Shown: in pieces, positions 42,201-50,862 of the stretch
Layout: each line of letters starts with the position of its first letter
Position numbering within the stretch: position 1 is the stretch's first letter
From: Mycolicibacter senuensis
GTDB taxonomy: Bacteria > Actinomycetota > Actinomycetes > Mycobacteriales > Mycobacteriaceae
Assembly: GCF_002101885.1 (NCBI RefSeq)
Contig: NZ_LQPS01000054.1
Coordinates: forward strand, 62,001-126,000
Length of the DNA stretch: 64,000 bases
Reading direction: 5' to 3'
Notes under the pieces: generated by a model
The model's input: the letters and a program-made list of their open reading frames with translations, nothing else
Databases searched by the model: none
Told to the model about the DNA's origin: nothing
Made by a program: the position numbers and the translations under genes

Positions 42201-42954
42201 GTCGGAGGGCAGCGAGGAGAAGCGGATCACCTACGCCGACACCCAGGCCCGTCCGGTGCCGGTGGTCACCAGCCCGGAATGGTCCGGCAGTGAGACCGGT
42301 GGCCGGCGTTACGCGCCTTTCACCATCAACATCGAGTGCCTCAAGCCGTTCCACACCCTGACCGGACGGATGCACTTCTACACCGCGCACGACTGGATCG
42401 AGGAGCTCGGCGAGCACATGCCGGTGTATCGCCCGCCGCTGGACATGGCGCGGCTGTTCGACGCCCCCGAACTCGGCGAGGTCGGCGACGGCATCGGGAT
42501 CAGCGTGCGGTATCTGACCCCGCACTCGAAGTGGTCGTTCCACTCCACCTACCAGGACAACCTGTACATGCTGTCGCTGTCGCGGGGTGGGCCGACCATG
42601 TGGATGAGCCCGGGTGACGCCGCGAAAATCGGTGTGAAAGACAATGATTGGATCGAAGCGGTCAACGTCAACGGTATCTTCGTCGGCCGGGCTATCGTGA
42701 GCCAGCGGATGCCGGACGGGGTGGTGTTCGTCTACCACGTCCAAGAGCGCACCGTTGACACTCCGCGCTCGGAGACCAACAACAAGCGCGGCGGCACCCA
42801 CAATTCGCTGACCCGGATCCGGGTCAAGCCCAGCCATCTCGCCGGTGGCTACGGCCAGCATGCGTTCGCGTTCAACTACCTGGGCCCGACCGGCAACCAG
42901 CGCGACGAGGTGACGGTGGTGCGCCGCCGCCGCAACCAGGATGTGAGGTACTGA
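39232..42954 (+). CDS. narG: Respiratory nitrate reductase alpha subunit NarG
   Basis: A 1240-residue molybdenum enzyme subunit that reduces nitrate to nitrite on the cytoplasmic side. The FS0 cluster ligands are seen in HGVNCTGSC (His64, Cys68, Cys72) with a further Cys in RGCPRG. The Mo-ligating Asp is Asp233 in YDWYADLP, part of the NarG signature DLPVASPQ..GDQTDVPES. The start ATG 39232 has AAGGAGT upstream. A start 27 bases earlier is less likely. The gene heads a tight narGHJI operon. It corresponds to Rv1161. Confidence 0.97.
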   Translation: MTLAKPPTPRIGGPLEELLERSGRFFTPGEVSADLRTVTRRGGREADIFYRDRWSHDKVVRSTHGVNCTGSCSWKIFVKDGIITWENQATDYPSVGPDRPEYEPRGCPRGASFSWYSYSPTRIRYPYARGPLVQMFREAKARLGDPVLAWADIQADPERRRRYQQARGMGGLVRVTWAEATEMIAAAHVHTIKTYGPDRVAGFSPIPAMSMVSFAAGSRFIQMLGGVMTSFYDWYADLPVASPQVFGDQTDVPESGDWWDAAYLMMWGSNVPITRTPDAHWMAEVRYRGTKVVSVSPDYADNTKFADEWMPCAAGTDGALAMSMGHVILSECYVKQEVPFFTDYVRRYTDLPFLIKLEERDGRLVPGKNLTAADLGGAAAESENSAFKPALLDEVTDSVVVPNGSLGFRWGDEGIGKWNLDLGEVRPALTVLDPSAHNGHRRAALVSLPGFDTVDGHGTVVERGVPVRQVGDHLVCTVFDLMLANYSVGRPGLPGEWPGGYDDGTQVNTPAWQEPITGVSAAQAIRIAREFARNAEESGGRSMIIMGSGICQWFHGDATYRAVLALLMLTGSMGRNGGGWAHYVGQEKVRPLTGWQTMAAGNDWSRPPRQVPGTSYWYAHTDQWRYDGYGADKLTTPVGRGRFDGKHTMDILASATAMGWSPFYPQFDKSSLQVADEAEAAGRDAGEYVAEQLAAGELKLSVTDPDNPVNWPRVLTVWRANLIGASGKGGEYFLKHLLGTDASVLGEPPSDGVKPQHVRCDNDIPEGKLDLLMSIDFRMTSTTLMSDVVLPAATWYEKADLSSTDMHPYVHSFSAAIDPPWETRSDYDAFGAIARTFSGLAKEHLGVRNDVVLTAMLHDTADAMAYPDGTERDWLRTGETPVPGKTMPKVTVVERDYAAIHDKWQTLGPLVESLGLTTKGYTVFPHEEVEDLAGRFGVMKSGAGQGRPALTTATRMADTVLALSGTTNGRIATEGFRELEKRTGQRLAHLSEGSEEKRITYADTQARPVPVVTSPEWSGSETGGRRYAPFTINIECLKPFHTLTGRMHFYTAHDWIEELGEHMPVYRPPLDMARLFDAPELGEVGDGIGISVRYLTPHSKWSFHSTYQDNLYMLSLSRGGPTMWMSPGDAAKIGVKDNDWIEAVNVNGIFVGRAIVSQRMPDGVVFVYHVQERTVDTPRSETNNKRGGTHNSLTRIRVKPSHLAGGYGQHAFAFNYLGPTGNQRDEVTVVRRRRNQDVRY

Positions 42955-42957
42955 GCG

Positions 42958-44562
42958 ATGAAAGTTATGGCTCAGATGGCCATGGTGATGAACCTGGACA
43001 AATGTATCGGCTGCCACACCTGTTCGGTGACCTGCAAACAGGCCTGGACCAACCGCGAGGGCACCGAGTACGTGTGGTTCAACAATGTCGAAACCCGCCC
43101 CGGCGGTGGGTATCCGCGCACCTACGAAGATCAGGACCGCTGGAAGGGCGGCTGGACGCTGGACCGCAAGGGTCGGCTGCGGCTGCTGGCGGGCGGACGC
43201 GTCCACAAACTGCTGAACATCTTCGCCAACCCCAACCTGCCCGGCCTCAAGGATTACTACGAGCCGTGGACCTACGACTACGAGAACCTCACCTCGGCGC
43301 CGCTGGGGGACACCATCCCGGTGGCCGCACCGCGGAGTTCGATCACCGGCGACCCGATGAACATCGAGTGGGGGCCCAACTGGGATGACAACCTCGCCGG
43401 CTCGCCGGAGAACCTGGTCAACGACCCGATCCTGGCCAAGGTCAGTGACCAGGTCAAAAGTGAGCTCGAAGAAACCTTCATGTTCTACCTGCCGCGGATC
43501 TGCGAGCACTGCCTGAACCCGTCGTGCGTGGCGTCCTGCCCGACCGGCGCGATCTACAAGCGCGAGGAAGACGGCATCGTGCTGGTCGACCAGGACCGCT
43601 GCCGCGGCTGGCGGCTGTGCGTGTCGGGCTGCCCGTACAAGAAGGTCTACTTCAACCACAAGACCGGCAAGGCCGAGAAGTGTCACTTCTGTTATCCGCG
43701 CATCGAAGTCGGGCTGCCGACGGTCTGCTCGGAGACCTGTGTGGGCCGGCTGCGCTACATCGGGCTGGTGCTCTATGACGCCGACAAGGTGCTCGAGGCG
43801 GCGTCGGTGGAGTCCGACACCGACCTCTACGAAGCGCAGCGCGGCGTGTTCCTGGATCCGACCGACCCCGAGGTGATCGCCGGCGCGCGCGCCGAGGGGA
43901 TCTCCGACACCTGGATCGAGGCCGCGCAGCGGTCGCCGATCTACGCGCTGATCAACACCTTTCAGGTGGCGCTGCCGCTGCACCCGGAATACCGGACCAT
44001 GCCGATGGTCTGGTACGTCCCGCCGCTGTCGCCGGTCGTCGACGCCGTCAGCCGCGACGGGCACGACGGCGAAGACCTGGGCAACCTCTTCGGGGCGCTG
44101 GAGGCGCTGCGCATCCCGATGGCCTACCTCGCCGAGCTGTTCACCGCCGGCGACACCGCCGTCGTCGAAGACGTGCTGCGCCGGCTGGCCGCGATGCGCT
44201 CCTACATGCGCGACATCAGCCTGGGCCGTGACACCCAGCCGGACATCCCCGCCTCGGTCGGCATGACCGAAGAGGAGATGTACAACATGTACCGGCTGTT
44301 GGCGATCGCGAAATACGAAGAGCGATATGTGATTCCGACCGCCTATAGCCAGAAGGCGCACGAGCTCGAGCACATGGGGTGCTCCATCACCGGCGGGCCC
44401 AACGGACACGAGGACGACCCGTTCGTCGGCGCCGACGAGGGATCGTCGTTCCACATGGTGGAGAACGGTGGACACGCGCAGCGGCCGCGGGGCCGGACCA
44501 ACCTGCTCAACTGGGGCGGCGGCGACCGTGCGGTTCCCGAGATGTTCCCGGAGCACCAGTGA
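42958..44562 (+). CDS. narH: Respiratory nitrate reductase beta subunit NarH
   Basis: A 534-residue iron-sulfur subunit carrying electrons from NarI to NarG. Four Cys groups are visible: CIGCHTCSVTC, CEHCLNPSCVASCP, CRGWRLCVSGCP and CHFCYPR..CSETC. The CRGWRLC group has the Trp typical of the [3Fe-4S] site in NarH. It starts 3 bases after narG, and its stop overlaps the narJ start as GTGA. Confidence 0.97.
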   Translation: MKVMAQMAMVMNLDKCIGCHTCSVTCKQAWTNREGTEYVWFNNVETRPGGGYPRTYEDQDRWKGGWTLDRKGRLRLLAGGRVHKLLNIFANPNLPGLKDYYEPWTYDYENLTSAPLGDTIPVAAPRSSITGDPMNIEWGPNWDDNLAGSPENLVNDPILAKVSDQVKSELEETFMFYLPRICEHCLNPSCVASCPTGAIYKREEDGIVLVDQDRCRGWRLCVSGCPYKKVYFNHKTGKAEKCHFCYPRIEVGLPTVCSETCVGRLRYIGLVLYDADKVLEAASVESDTDLYEAQRGVFLDPTDPEVIAGARAEGISDTWIEAAQRSPIYALINTFQVALPLHPEYRTMPMVWYVPPLSPVVDAVSRDGHDGEDLGNLFGALEALRIPMAYLAELFTAGDTAVVEDVLRRLAAMRSYMRDISLGRDTQPDIPASVGMTEEEMYNMYRLLAIAKYEERYVIPTAYSQKAHELEHMGCSITGGPNGHEDDPFVGADEGSSFHMVENGGHAQRPRGRTNLLNWGGGDRAVPEMFPEHQ

Positions 44563-45227
44563 AGCGTTTCCTCCGGTCGCTGCGACGGCAGCCAGGCGGG
44601 CCCGCCGAGCGGGCGGTGTGGCAGGCGGCGTCGCTGCTGCTGGCCTACCCCGATGAGCAGCTGCACCAGCGACTCGACACCGTCGACGCCCTGCTCGCCC
44701 ACGCCGATGCGGCACCGGCGGAGCTGTTACGGCGCACCGTGGTCGCGCTGCGCGACTCGGACCCGATGGCCGCTGCGGTCGACTACGTCGAAACCTTCGA
44801 CATGCGGCGGCGTTCGACGATGTTTCTGACCTACTGGACCGGTGGGGACACCCGCAACCGGGGGATGCAGATGCTGGCGTTCGCCACCGCCTACCGCGAG
44901 GCCGGCGCCGAGCCGCCGCCGGGGGAGGCGCCCGATCATCTGCCGGTGGTGCTGGAGTTCGCCGCGCAGGTCGACCCGGAGGCCGGACGACGGCTGCTGC
45001 TGGCGCACCGGGTTCCGCTCGACGTCCTGCACAAGTCGCTGACCGACGCCGGGTCACCGTATGCCCACACCATCGCCGCGGTCTGTCAGACACTGCCGGC
45101 GGCAACCGATCAGGAGGTACGGAACGTGAGCGAGCTGATGTCGTCCGGCCCGCCGGCCGAAGCCGTTGGGCTGCAGCCGTACTCGGCGGTGGTTTCGCTG
45201 GGCATGCCGAAGGTGCCGACGCGATGA
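44559..45227 (+). CDS. narJ: Nitrate reductase assembly chaperone NarJ
   Basis: A 222-residue chaperone of the NarJ/TorD type that helps insert the Mo cofactor into NarG before membrane attachment. It has AVWQAASLLLAYPDEQLHQRL and the DYVETFDMRRRSTMFLTYWTGGDTRNRG core. It starts at GTG 44559 overlapping the narH stop, and its stop overlaps the narI ATG (ATGA), so translation is coupled throughout. Confidence 0.94.
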   Translation: MKRFLRSLRRQPGGPAERAVWQAASLLLAYPDEQLHQRLDTVDALLAHADAAPAELLRRTVVALRDSDPMAAAVDYVETFDMRRRSTMFLTYWTGGDTRNRGMQMLAFATAYREAGAEPPPGEAPDHLPVVLEFAAQVDPEAGRRLLLAHRVPLDVLHKSLTDAGSPYAHTIAAVCQTLPAATDQEVRNVSELMSSGPPAEAVGLQPYSAVVSLGMPKVPTR

Positions 45228-45973
45228 CCGACGTCGCCGTCGTCAGCACGGCGGAGCTGTGGTGGGACATCGTGCCCTACTTCGTGCTGGCGATCGCCGG
45301 CGTCGCCACCTGGTGGCGCTACAAGTACGACAAGTTCGGCTGGACCACCCGCTCGTCGCAGCTGTATGAGTCCAAGCTGCTGCGCATCGGCAGCCCGATG
45401 TTTCACTTCGGCAGCTTCGTGGTGATCATGGGCCACATCATGGGACTGTTCGTCCCGGAGTCCTGGACCCGCGCGCTGGGAATGAGCGACCGGGTCTATC
45501 ACCTGCAGGCGTTGATCCTCGGCCTTCCCGCCGGTATCGCCACCCTGGTCGGCGTCGGGTTGTTGATCTATCGCCGCCGCACCGAACGGTCGGTGTTCAA
45601 GGCGACCAGCGTCAACGACAAGCTGATGTACGCGGTTCTGGGGTGTGCGCTGGTGGCCGGCATGTGTTGCACGCTGTTGGGCACCACCGCCTACGGTGAG
45701 GAGCACGACTACCGGCAGACGGTGTCGGTCTGGTTCCGGTCGATCTTCACCCTTGACCCGCGAGGAGACCTGATGTTGCAGGCCCCGATCTACTTCCAGG
45801 TGCACGTGCTGATCGCGTTTACCCTGTTCGCGCTGTGGCCGTTCACCCGCCTGGTGCACGCGTTCAGCGCGCCGATCGGTTACCTGTTCCGGCCTTACAT
45901 CGTCTACCGCAGCCGCGACTACGCGAAGAAGAATCAGCCGATGGGCTCGCGGGCGCCGAGGCGGGGCTGGTGA
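45224..45973 (+). CDS. narI: Respiratory nitrate reductase gamma subunit NarI
   Basis: A 249-residue membrane cytochrome b subunit that oxidises menaquinol and passes electrons to NarH. Five hydrophobic segments are visible. Candidate haem b ligands are the His in FHFGSF, GHIMGL, YHLQAL and the C-terminal VHVLIAF/RLVHAF. The end overlaps the next gene as GTGA. The gene is complete, so the operon should produce a working nitrate reductase. Confidence 0.95.
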   Translation: MTDVAVVSTAELWWDIVPYFVLAIAGVATWWRYKYDKFGWTTRSSQLYESKLLRIGSPMFHFGSFVVIMGHIMGLFVPESWTRALGMSDRVYHLQALILGLPAGIATLVGVGLLIYRRRTERSVFKATSVNDKLMYAVLGCALVAGMCCTLLGTTAYGEEHDYRQTVSVWFRSIFTLDPRGDLMLQAPIYFQVHVLIAFTLFALWPFTRLVHAFSAPIGYLFRPYIVYRSRDYAKKNQPMGSRAPRRGW

Positions 45974-46299
45974 AGGCCCTCGCCGCGCCGCTGGGGGCGC
46001 TGCTGATGCTGGTGGCGGCCGGTCCCGCGCAGGCCGATCCGGCCGATGTCGACACCGACTTCCTGGCGGCCCTGCAGGCGGCCGGCATCACCTACAAGCG
46101 CCCCGACCAGGCCATCGTCACCGCGAAGATGGTGTGCGGGCTCATCAAGGAGGGCAAGCCGAGCCCGGAGGTGCTCGACGGGCTCAAGGCCCGCAATCCG
46201 GGCCTGACGACCGAGCACGGGAGCATTTTCGTCGGGATCGCGGCGCACACCTACTGCCCGGACCAGTTGGTGCAGAGCGACGCCGGGAGCATGCCGTAA
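45970..46299 (+). CDS. Secreted DUF732 protein coupled to narI
   Basis: A 109-residue exported protein with a signal peptide (VKALAAPLGALLMLVAAGPAQA, cleavage at AQADP) and a DUF732 domain: FLAALQAAGITY, MVCGLIKEGKP, and a second Cys in HTYCPDQL. Its GTG start overlaps the narI stop (GTGA), so it is translated with the nitrate reductase genes. Such a gene is not at this place in M. tuberculosis as I recall, where narI is followed by typA. Its role in nitrate respiration, if any, is unknown. Confidence 0.82.
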   Translation: MKALAAPLGALLMLVAAGPAQADPADVDTDFLAALQAAGITYKRPDQAIVTAKMVCGLIKEGKPSPEVLDGLKARNPGLTTEHGSIFVGIAAHTYCPDQLVQSDAGSMP

Positions 46300-46345
46300 C
46301 GGCAGCGGCGCGCGCGAGCCGGTCGGTCGGCATAAAGTTACCGGC

Positions 46346-46735
46346 GTGGCCCTGCCTGACGACGTCTACACCCGGCTGCTCACCTTTCGGACGCGGCTGC
46401 GGCGCTTCGAACGGTGGAGCGCCGACCAGGCCCAAGCCGCCGGACTCACCCCGGCGCAGCACCAATTGCTGTTGGCGATCCGGGGGCATGCCGACTCGCG
46501 GGGGCCGACGGTCGGCGACGTCGCGGAATACCTGCTGTTGCGCCACCACAGTGCCGGGGAGCTGATCCAGCGTGCCGAAGCGGCGGGCTTGGTCATCCGG
46601 GTCCGCGACAACGACGACCAGCGGATGATCCGGCTGCAGCTCACCGAGGCGGCCGCGCAGTGCCTGCAAGCGCTGACCGAACTGCACCTCGAAGAGCTGG
46701 AGAGGTTCAGCGCCGAGTCCCCGCTGGCGCCGTGA
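46346..46735 (+). CDS. MarR-family transcriptional regulator
   Basis: A 129-residue MarR regulator with the winged helix in LTPAQHQLLLAIRGH, VGDVAEYLLLRHHSAGELIQRAEAAGLV and RDNDDQRMIRLQLTEAA (wing). It begins at GTG 46346, 46 bases after the DUF732 gene, and is followed by typA after 61 bases. The position suggests control of the DUF732 gene, itself or the nar operon. That is inference. A palindromic binding site could not be picked out. Confidence 0.87.
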   Translation: MALPDDVYTRLLTFRTRLRRFERWSADQAQAAGLTPAQHQLLLAIRGHADSRGPTVGDVAEYLLLRHHSAGELIQRAEAAGLVIRVRDNDDQRMIRLQLTEAAAQCLQALTELHLEELERFSAESPLAP

Positions 46736-46796
46736 CCGGCTGTGACATAGCTTTCACGTTTTCGCGATTGGCAGGTTGCGCTGGCAGAATCGCCCG

Positions 46797-48680
46797 GTGA
46801 ACTTTCGTAACGTCGCCATCGTCGCGCACGTAGACCACGGCAAGACCACTCTGGTCGACGCCATGCTGCGCCAGTCCGGCGCCCTGGCCGAACGTGGCGA
46901 GGCCCAAGAGCGGGTGATGGACTCCGGAGACCTGGAGCGCGAAAAGGGCATCACGATCCTGGCCAAGAACACCGCCGTGCACCGTCACCACCCCGACGGG
47001 ACCGTCACCGTCATCAACGTGATCGACACCCCGGGCCACGCCGACTTCGGTGGCGAGGTGGAGCGCGGGCTGTCCATGGTCGACGGGGTGGTCCTGCTGG
47101 TCGACGCCTCCGAGGGTCCGCTGCCCCAGACCAGGTTCGTGCTGCGCAAGGCGCTGGCCGCTCACCTGCCGGTGATCCTGGTGGTCAACAAGACCGACCG
47201 TCCCGACGCCCGAATCGCCGAGGTGGTCGAAGCCAGCCACGACCTGTTGCTCGATGTGGCCAGTGACCTCGACGACGAGGCGCAGGCCGCCGCCGAGCAC
47301 GCGCTGGGATTGCCGACGCTGTACGCCTCGGGGCGTGCCGGGGTGGCGAGCACCACCGCGCCGGCCGACGGCTCGGTGCCGGACGGCGATAACCTCGACC
47401 CGCTGTTCGACGTGCTGTTCGAGCACGTGCCGCCGCCGTCGGGGAACCCCGACGCACCGTTGCAGGCACTGGTCACCAACCTCGACGCCTCGGCCTTCCT
47501 GGGCCGGCTCGCGCTGATCCGCGTCGCCAACGGCCGCATCCGCAAGGGCCAGCAGGTCGCCTGGATGCGTGAGGTCAACGGCGAGCCGGTGACCACCACG
47601 GCCAAGATCACCGAGCTGCTGGTCACCGAGGGGGTGGAGCGCACCCCGACCGAGGAGGCCTGCGCCGGTGACATCGTCGCCGTCGCCGGGATCGGCGAGA
47701 TCATGATCGGCGACACCCTGGCGGACCCGGCCGATCCGGCCCCGCTGCCGCGCATCACCGTCGACGAGCCGGCGATCTCGGTGACGATCGGCACCAACAG
47801 CTCACCGCTGGCGGGCAAGGTTTCCGGGCACAAGCTGACCGCGCGCATGGTCAAGACCCGGCTGGACACCGAGCTGATCGGCAACGTCTCGGTGCGGGTG
47901 GTCGACATCGGACGCCCCGACGCCTGGGAGGTGCAGGGCCGCGGCGAGCTGGCGTTGGCGATCCTGGTCGAGCAGATGCGTCGGGAGGGCTTTGAGCTGA
48001 CCGTCGGCAAGCCGCAGGTGGTGACCAAGAAGATCGACGGCAAGGTGCACGAACCGTTCGAGCACCTGACCGTCGACTGCCCCGAGGAATATGTGGGTGC
48101 CATCACCCAGCTGGCGGCGGCGCGCAAGGGCCGGATGACCGAGATGGCCAACCACACCACCGGTTGGGTGCGGATGGAGTTCATCATCCCCAGCCGCGGC
48201 CTGATCGGCTGGCGCACGGACTTCCTGACCGAGACCCGCGGCACCGGGATCGCCAACGCGGTCTTCGACGGCTACCAGCCGTGGGCCGGCGAGATCCGCG
48301 CCCGGCACACCGGCTCGCTGGTCTCCGACCGTCCCGGGTCCATCACGCCGTTCGCGCTGATCCAGTTGTCCGACCGCGGCCAGTTCTTCGTCGAGCCGGG
48401 CCAGGACACCTATCAGGGCATGGTGGTGGGCATCAATCCCCGCGCCGAGGACCTGGACATCAACGTCACCAAAGAGAAGAAGCTGACCAACATGCGGTCC
48501 TCGACGGCCGATGTGATGGAGACGCTGGCCCGCCCGATCGAGCTGGATCTGGAGCAGGCGATGGAGTTCTGCGCCGTCGACGAGTGCGTCGAGGTCACCC
48601 CCGAGGTGGTGCGGGTGCGCAAGGTCGAGCTGGATTCGACGTTGCGGGCGCGCAGCCGCGCCCGGGCCAAGAACCTATAG
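46797..48680 (+). CDS. typA: Translational GTPase TypA/BipA
   Basis: A 627-residue ribosome-associated GTPase. The G motifs are AHVDHGKTT (G1), GITILAKNT (G2), DTPGHADF (G3) and NKTD (G4). EF-G-like domains and the C-terminal BipA domain (RNMRSSTADVMETL-like, here TNMRSSTAD) follow. It acts in ribosome assembly and stress response. The GTG at 46797 starts at VNFRNVAIVAHVDHG, the family's usual N-terminus. A start 21 bases earlier is less likely. It corresponds to Rv1165. Confidence 0.96.
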   Translation: MNFRNVAIVAHVDHGKTTLVDAMLRQSGALAERGEAQERVMDSGDLEREKGITILAKNTAVHRHHPDGTVTVINVIDTPGHADFGGEVERGLSMVDGVVLLVDASEGPLPQTRFVLRKALAAHLPVILVVNKTDRPDARIAEVVEASHDLLLDVASDLDDEAQAAAEHALGLPTLYASGRAGVASTTAPADGSVPDGDNLDPLFDVLFEHVPPPSGNPDAPLQALVTNLDASAFLGRLALIRVANGRIRKGQQVAWMREVNGEPVTTTAKITELLVTEGVERTPTEEACAGDIVAVAGIGEIMIGDTLADPADPAPLPRITVDEPAISVTIGTNSSPLAGKVSGHKLTARMVKTRLDTELIGNVSVRVVDIGRPDAWEVQGRGELALAILVEQMRREGFELTVGKPQVVTKKIDGKVHEPFEHLTVDCPEEYVGAITQLAAARKGRMTEMANHTTGWVRMEFIIPSRGLIGWRTDFLTETRGTGIANAVFDGYQPWAGEIRARHTGSLVSDRPGSITPFALIQLSDRGQFFVEPGQDTYQGMVVGINPRAEDLDINVTKEKKLTNMRSSTADVMETLARPIELDLEQAMEFCAVDECVEVTPEVVRVRKVELDSTLRARSRARAKNL

Positions 48681-48709
48681 ATTTGGGCCGCCCGGATACC
48701 CTGGTGGCC

Positions 48710-50608
48710 GTGCCGAAGCCCCTCCGTCGTCCCCGTGTGATGGCGGGAGCACTGGCTTCGGCGATGTTGCTGGTGTTGACGCAGATCACGGCGGCGTGCA
48801 CCGTCAACCCGCCGCCGGCGCCGCAGAGCACCGAGACGCCGAAAAGCACCGCGCCGCCGCCGAAACGGGTCAGCCAGATCATCATGGGCATCGACTCCAT
48901 CGGCGCCGGCTTCAACCCGCATCTGCGCTCCGACCTGTCAGCGGTCACCGCGGCCATCAGCGCACTGGTGTTGCCCAGCGCCTTCCGGCCGATCCCGGAT
49001 GCCGGCACGCCGACCGGTTCACGCTGGGAGATGGACCCGACGCTGCTGGTGTCGGCCGCGGTGACCGCCGAGGCGCCGTTCACGGTGACCTACCGGATCC
49101 GGCCCGAGGCGTCCTGGACCGACAACGCACCGATCGCCGCCGACGACTTCTGGTACCTGTGGCAGCAGATGGTCAGCCAGCCGGGCGTCGTCGACCCGGC
49201 CGGTTATGACCTGATCACCGGGGTGCACTCCGTCGAGGGCGGCAAGCAGGTGGTGGTCACCTTCGCCAAGCCGTACCCGGCCTGGCGGGAGCTGTTCAGC
49301 AACATCCTGCCCGCGCACATCGTCAAGGACGTGCCCGGCGGCTTCCCGGCCGGGCTGGCCCGGGCGCTGCCGGTCACCGGCGGCCAGTTCCGGGTGGAGA
49401 ACATCGATCCGCAGCGCGACGCGATCCTGCTCGCCCGAAACGACCGCTACTGGGGCCCGCCGGCCAAGCCGGACCTGGTGCTGTTCCGCCGGGCCGGGTC
49501 GCCGGCCGCGCTGGCCGACTCCATCCGGAACGGCGACACCCAGGTGGCCCAGGTGCACGGCGGCTCGGCGGCCTTCGCCCAACTGTCGGTGATCCCGGGC
49601 GTGCAGACCTCCCGGGTGGTCACGCCGCGGGTGATGCAGCTGGCGTTGCGGGCCGCTGAGCCCAAGCTGTCCGACGTGCGGGTCCGCCGGGCGATCCTGG
49701 GATTGCTCGACGTCGGGCTGCTGGCCACGGTGGGCGCCGGCAGCGACAACACCGTCACCCTGGCCCAGGCCCAGGTCCGTGCTCCCAGCGACCCCGGCTA
49801 CGTGCCGACCGCCCCGCCGGCCATGTCCGATTCAGCGGCGCTCGCGCTGCTGCAGGCGGCCGGCTACCGCGTCGAGAAGGATGCGCCACCGTCCGCGCTG
49901 GTGCCCCCGGCGGGCACCGACCCCGCCCCGCCGCATCCGCCCGAGATCACCCGCGGGCGGATCAGCAAGGGCGGCGAACAACTGTCGCTGGTCATCGGGG
50001 TGGCGGCCAACGATCCGACTTCGGTGGCGGTCGCCAACACCGCCGCTGACCAACTGCGCAACGTCGGCATCGCCGCGACCGTGTTGCCGCTGGACCCGGT
50101 GAAGCTCTACCGGGAGGCGCTGGTGACCCATCAGGTCGATGCCATCGTCGGCTGGCAGCAGGCCGGCGGCGATCTGGCGACGCTGCTGGCGTCGCGATAC
50201 GGCTGCATCGCGCTGGAGTCCACCACCGTGCCGACGTCCACCGGCGCGGCGCCCGCCCCGGTTCCGGCGCCATCGTCACCGCCGGTCGCAGGATCGCCGA
50301 CGCCGACGTCGAAGGCGCCGCCGCGCCCGGCCGGCGCCGGGGCGTTGGTGCAGGCGCCGTCGAACATCACCGGTGTCTGCGACCACGGCATCCAGACCGA
50401 GATCGACGCGGCGCTCGACGGCAGCAAGACCATCAGTGAGGTGATCTCGGCCGTCGAGCCCCGACTGTGGAGCATGGCGACGGTGCTGCCGATCTTGCAG
50501 GACACCACGATCGTGGCCGTGGGCCCGAGCGTGGCGAACGTCAGCCTGTCGGGAGCGGTGCCGGTCGGGATCGTCGGTGACGCCGGAATCTGGGTGAAGC
50601 GGCCCTGA
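48710..50608 (+). CDS. lpqW: Lipoprotein LpqW
   Basis: A 632-residue lipoprotein with the solute-binding (family 5, peptide/nickel-type) fold but not tied to a transporter. LpqW controls the balance between PIM and lipomannan/lipoarabinomannan synthesis and works with PimE, which is encoded at 37090. The signal peptide ends in TAAC, with the lipid Cys at residue 30. WTDNAPIAADDFWY is the family-5 signature. A Pro/Ala-rich insertion lies at about residues 510-545. GTG 48704 is an equal alternative start. It corresponds to Rv1166. Confidence 0.94.
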   Translation: MPKPLRRPRVMAGALASAMLLVLTQITAACTVNPPPAPQSTETPKSTAPPPKRVSQIIMGIDSIGAGFNPHLRSDLSAVTAAISALVLPSAFRPIPDAGTPTGSRWEMDPTLLVSAAVTAEAPFTVTYRIRPEASWTDNAPIAADDFWYLWQQMVSQPGVVDPAGYDLITGVHSVEGGKQVVVTFAKPYPAWRELFSNILPAHIVKDVPGGFPAGLARALPVTGGQFRVENIDPQRDAILLARNDRYWGPPAKPDLVLFRRAGSPAALADSIRNGDTQVAQVHGGSAAFAQLSVIPGVQTSRVVTPRVMQLALRAAEPKLSDVRVRRAILGLLDVGLLATVGAGSDNTVTLAQAQVRAPSDPGYVPTAPPAMSDSAALALLQAAGYRVEKDAPPSALVPPAGTDPAPPHPPEITRGRISKGGEQLSLVIGVAANDPTSVAVANTAADQLRNVGIAATVLPLDPVKLYREALVTHQVDAIVGWQQAGGDLATLLASRYGCIALESTTVPTSTGAAPAPVPAPSSPPVAGSPTPTSKAPPRPAGAGALVQAPSNITGVCDHGIQTEIDAALDGSKTISEVISAVEPRLWSMATVLPILQDTTIVAVGPSVANVSLSGAVPVGIVGDAGIWVKRP

Positions 50609-50862
50609 CGCGTCGGCGGCAGCGGGTCCGGCGGTTCGGAGCCGGAATTAGTCGAAGCAAATACTTCTGATTCGCTGAGAGTGAGGTCCGCGGGGGGTGC
50701 GAACCGGCGTTCCGGAGTTAGGGTCTCTGCACGGGAAGTCGGTCAGCGGGATGGGAAGGGGCCGCGCCGGCCGCCGAAGTCGGACGAACTGAGGGCTTGC
50801 GCACAGACAATCCTTGGTTATTATTAAGCAGCTTGCTTGCCGACACGTGGAGGGGATGGTCA

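Noticed and set aside
39139..45270. Very long open frame (over 2000 codons) on the minus strand opposite narGHJ
   Set aside because: It is antisense to intact, motif-bearing narG, narH and narJ. The product is rich in Arg, His, Val and Gly without any domain, as expected for a shadow frame in high-GC DNA.
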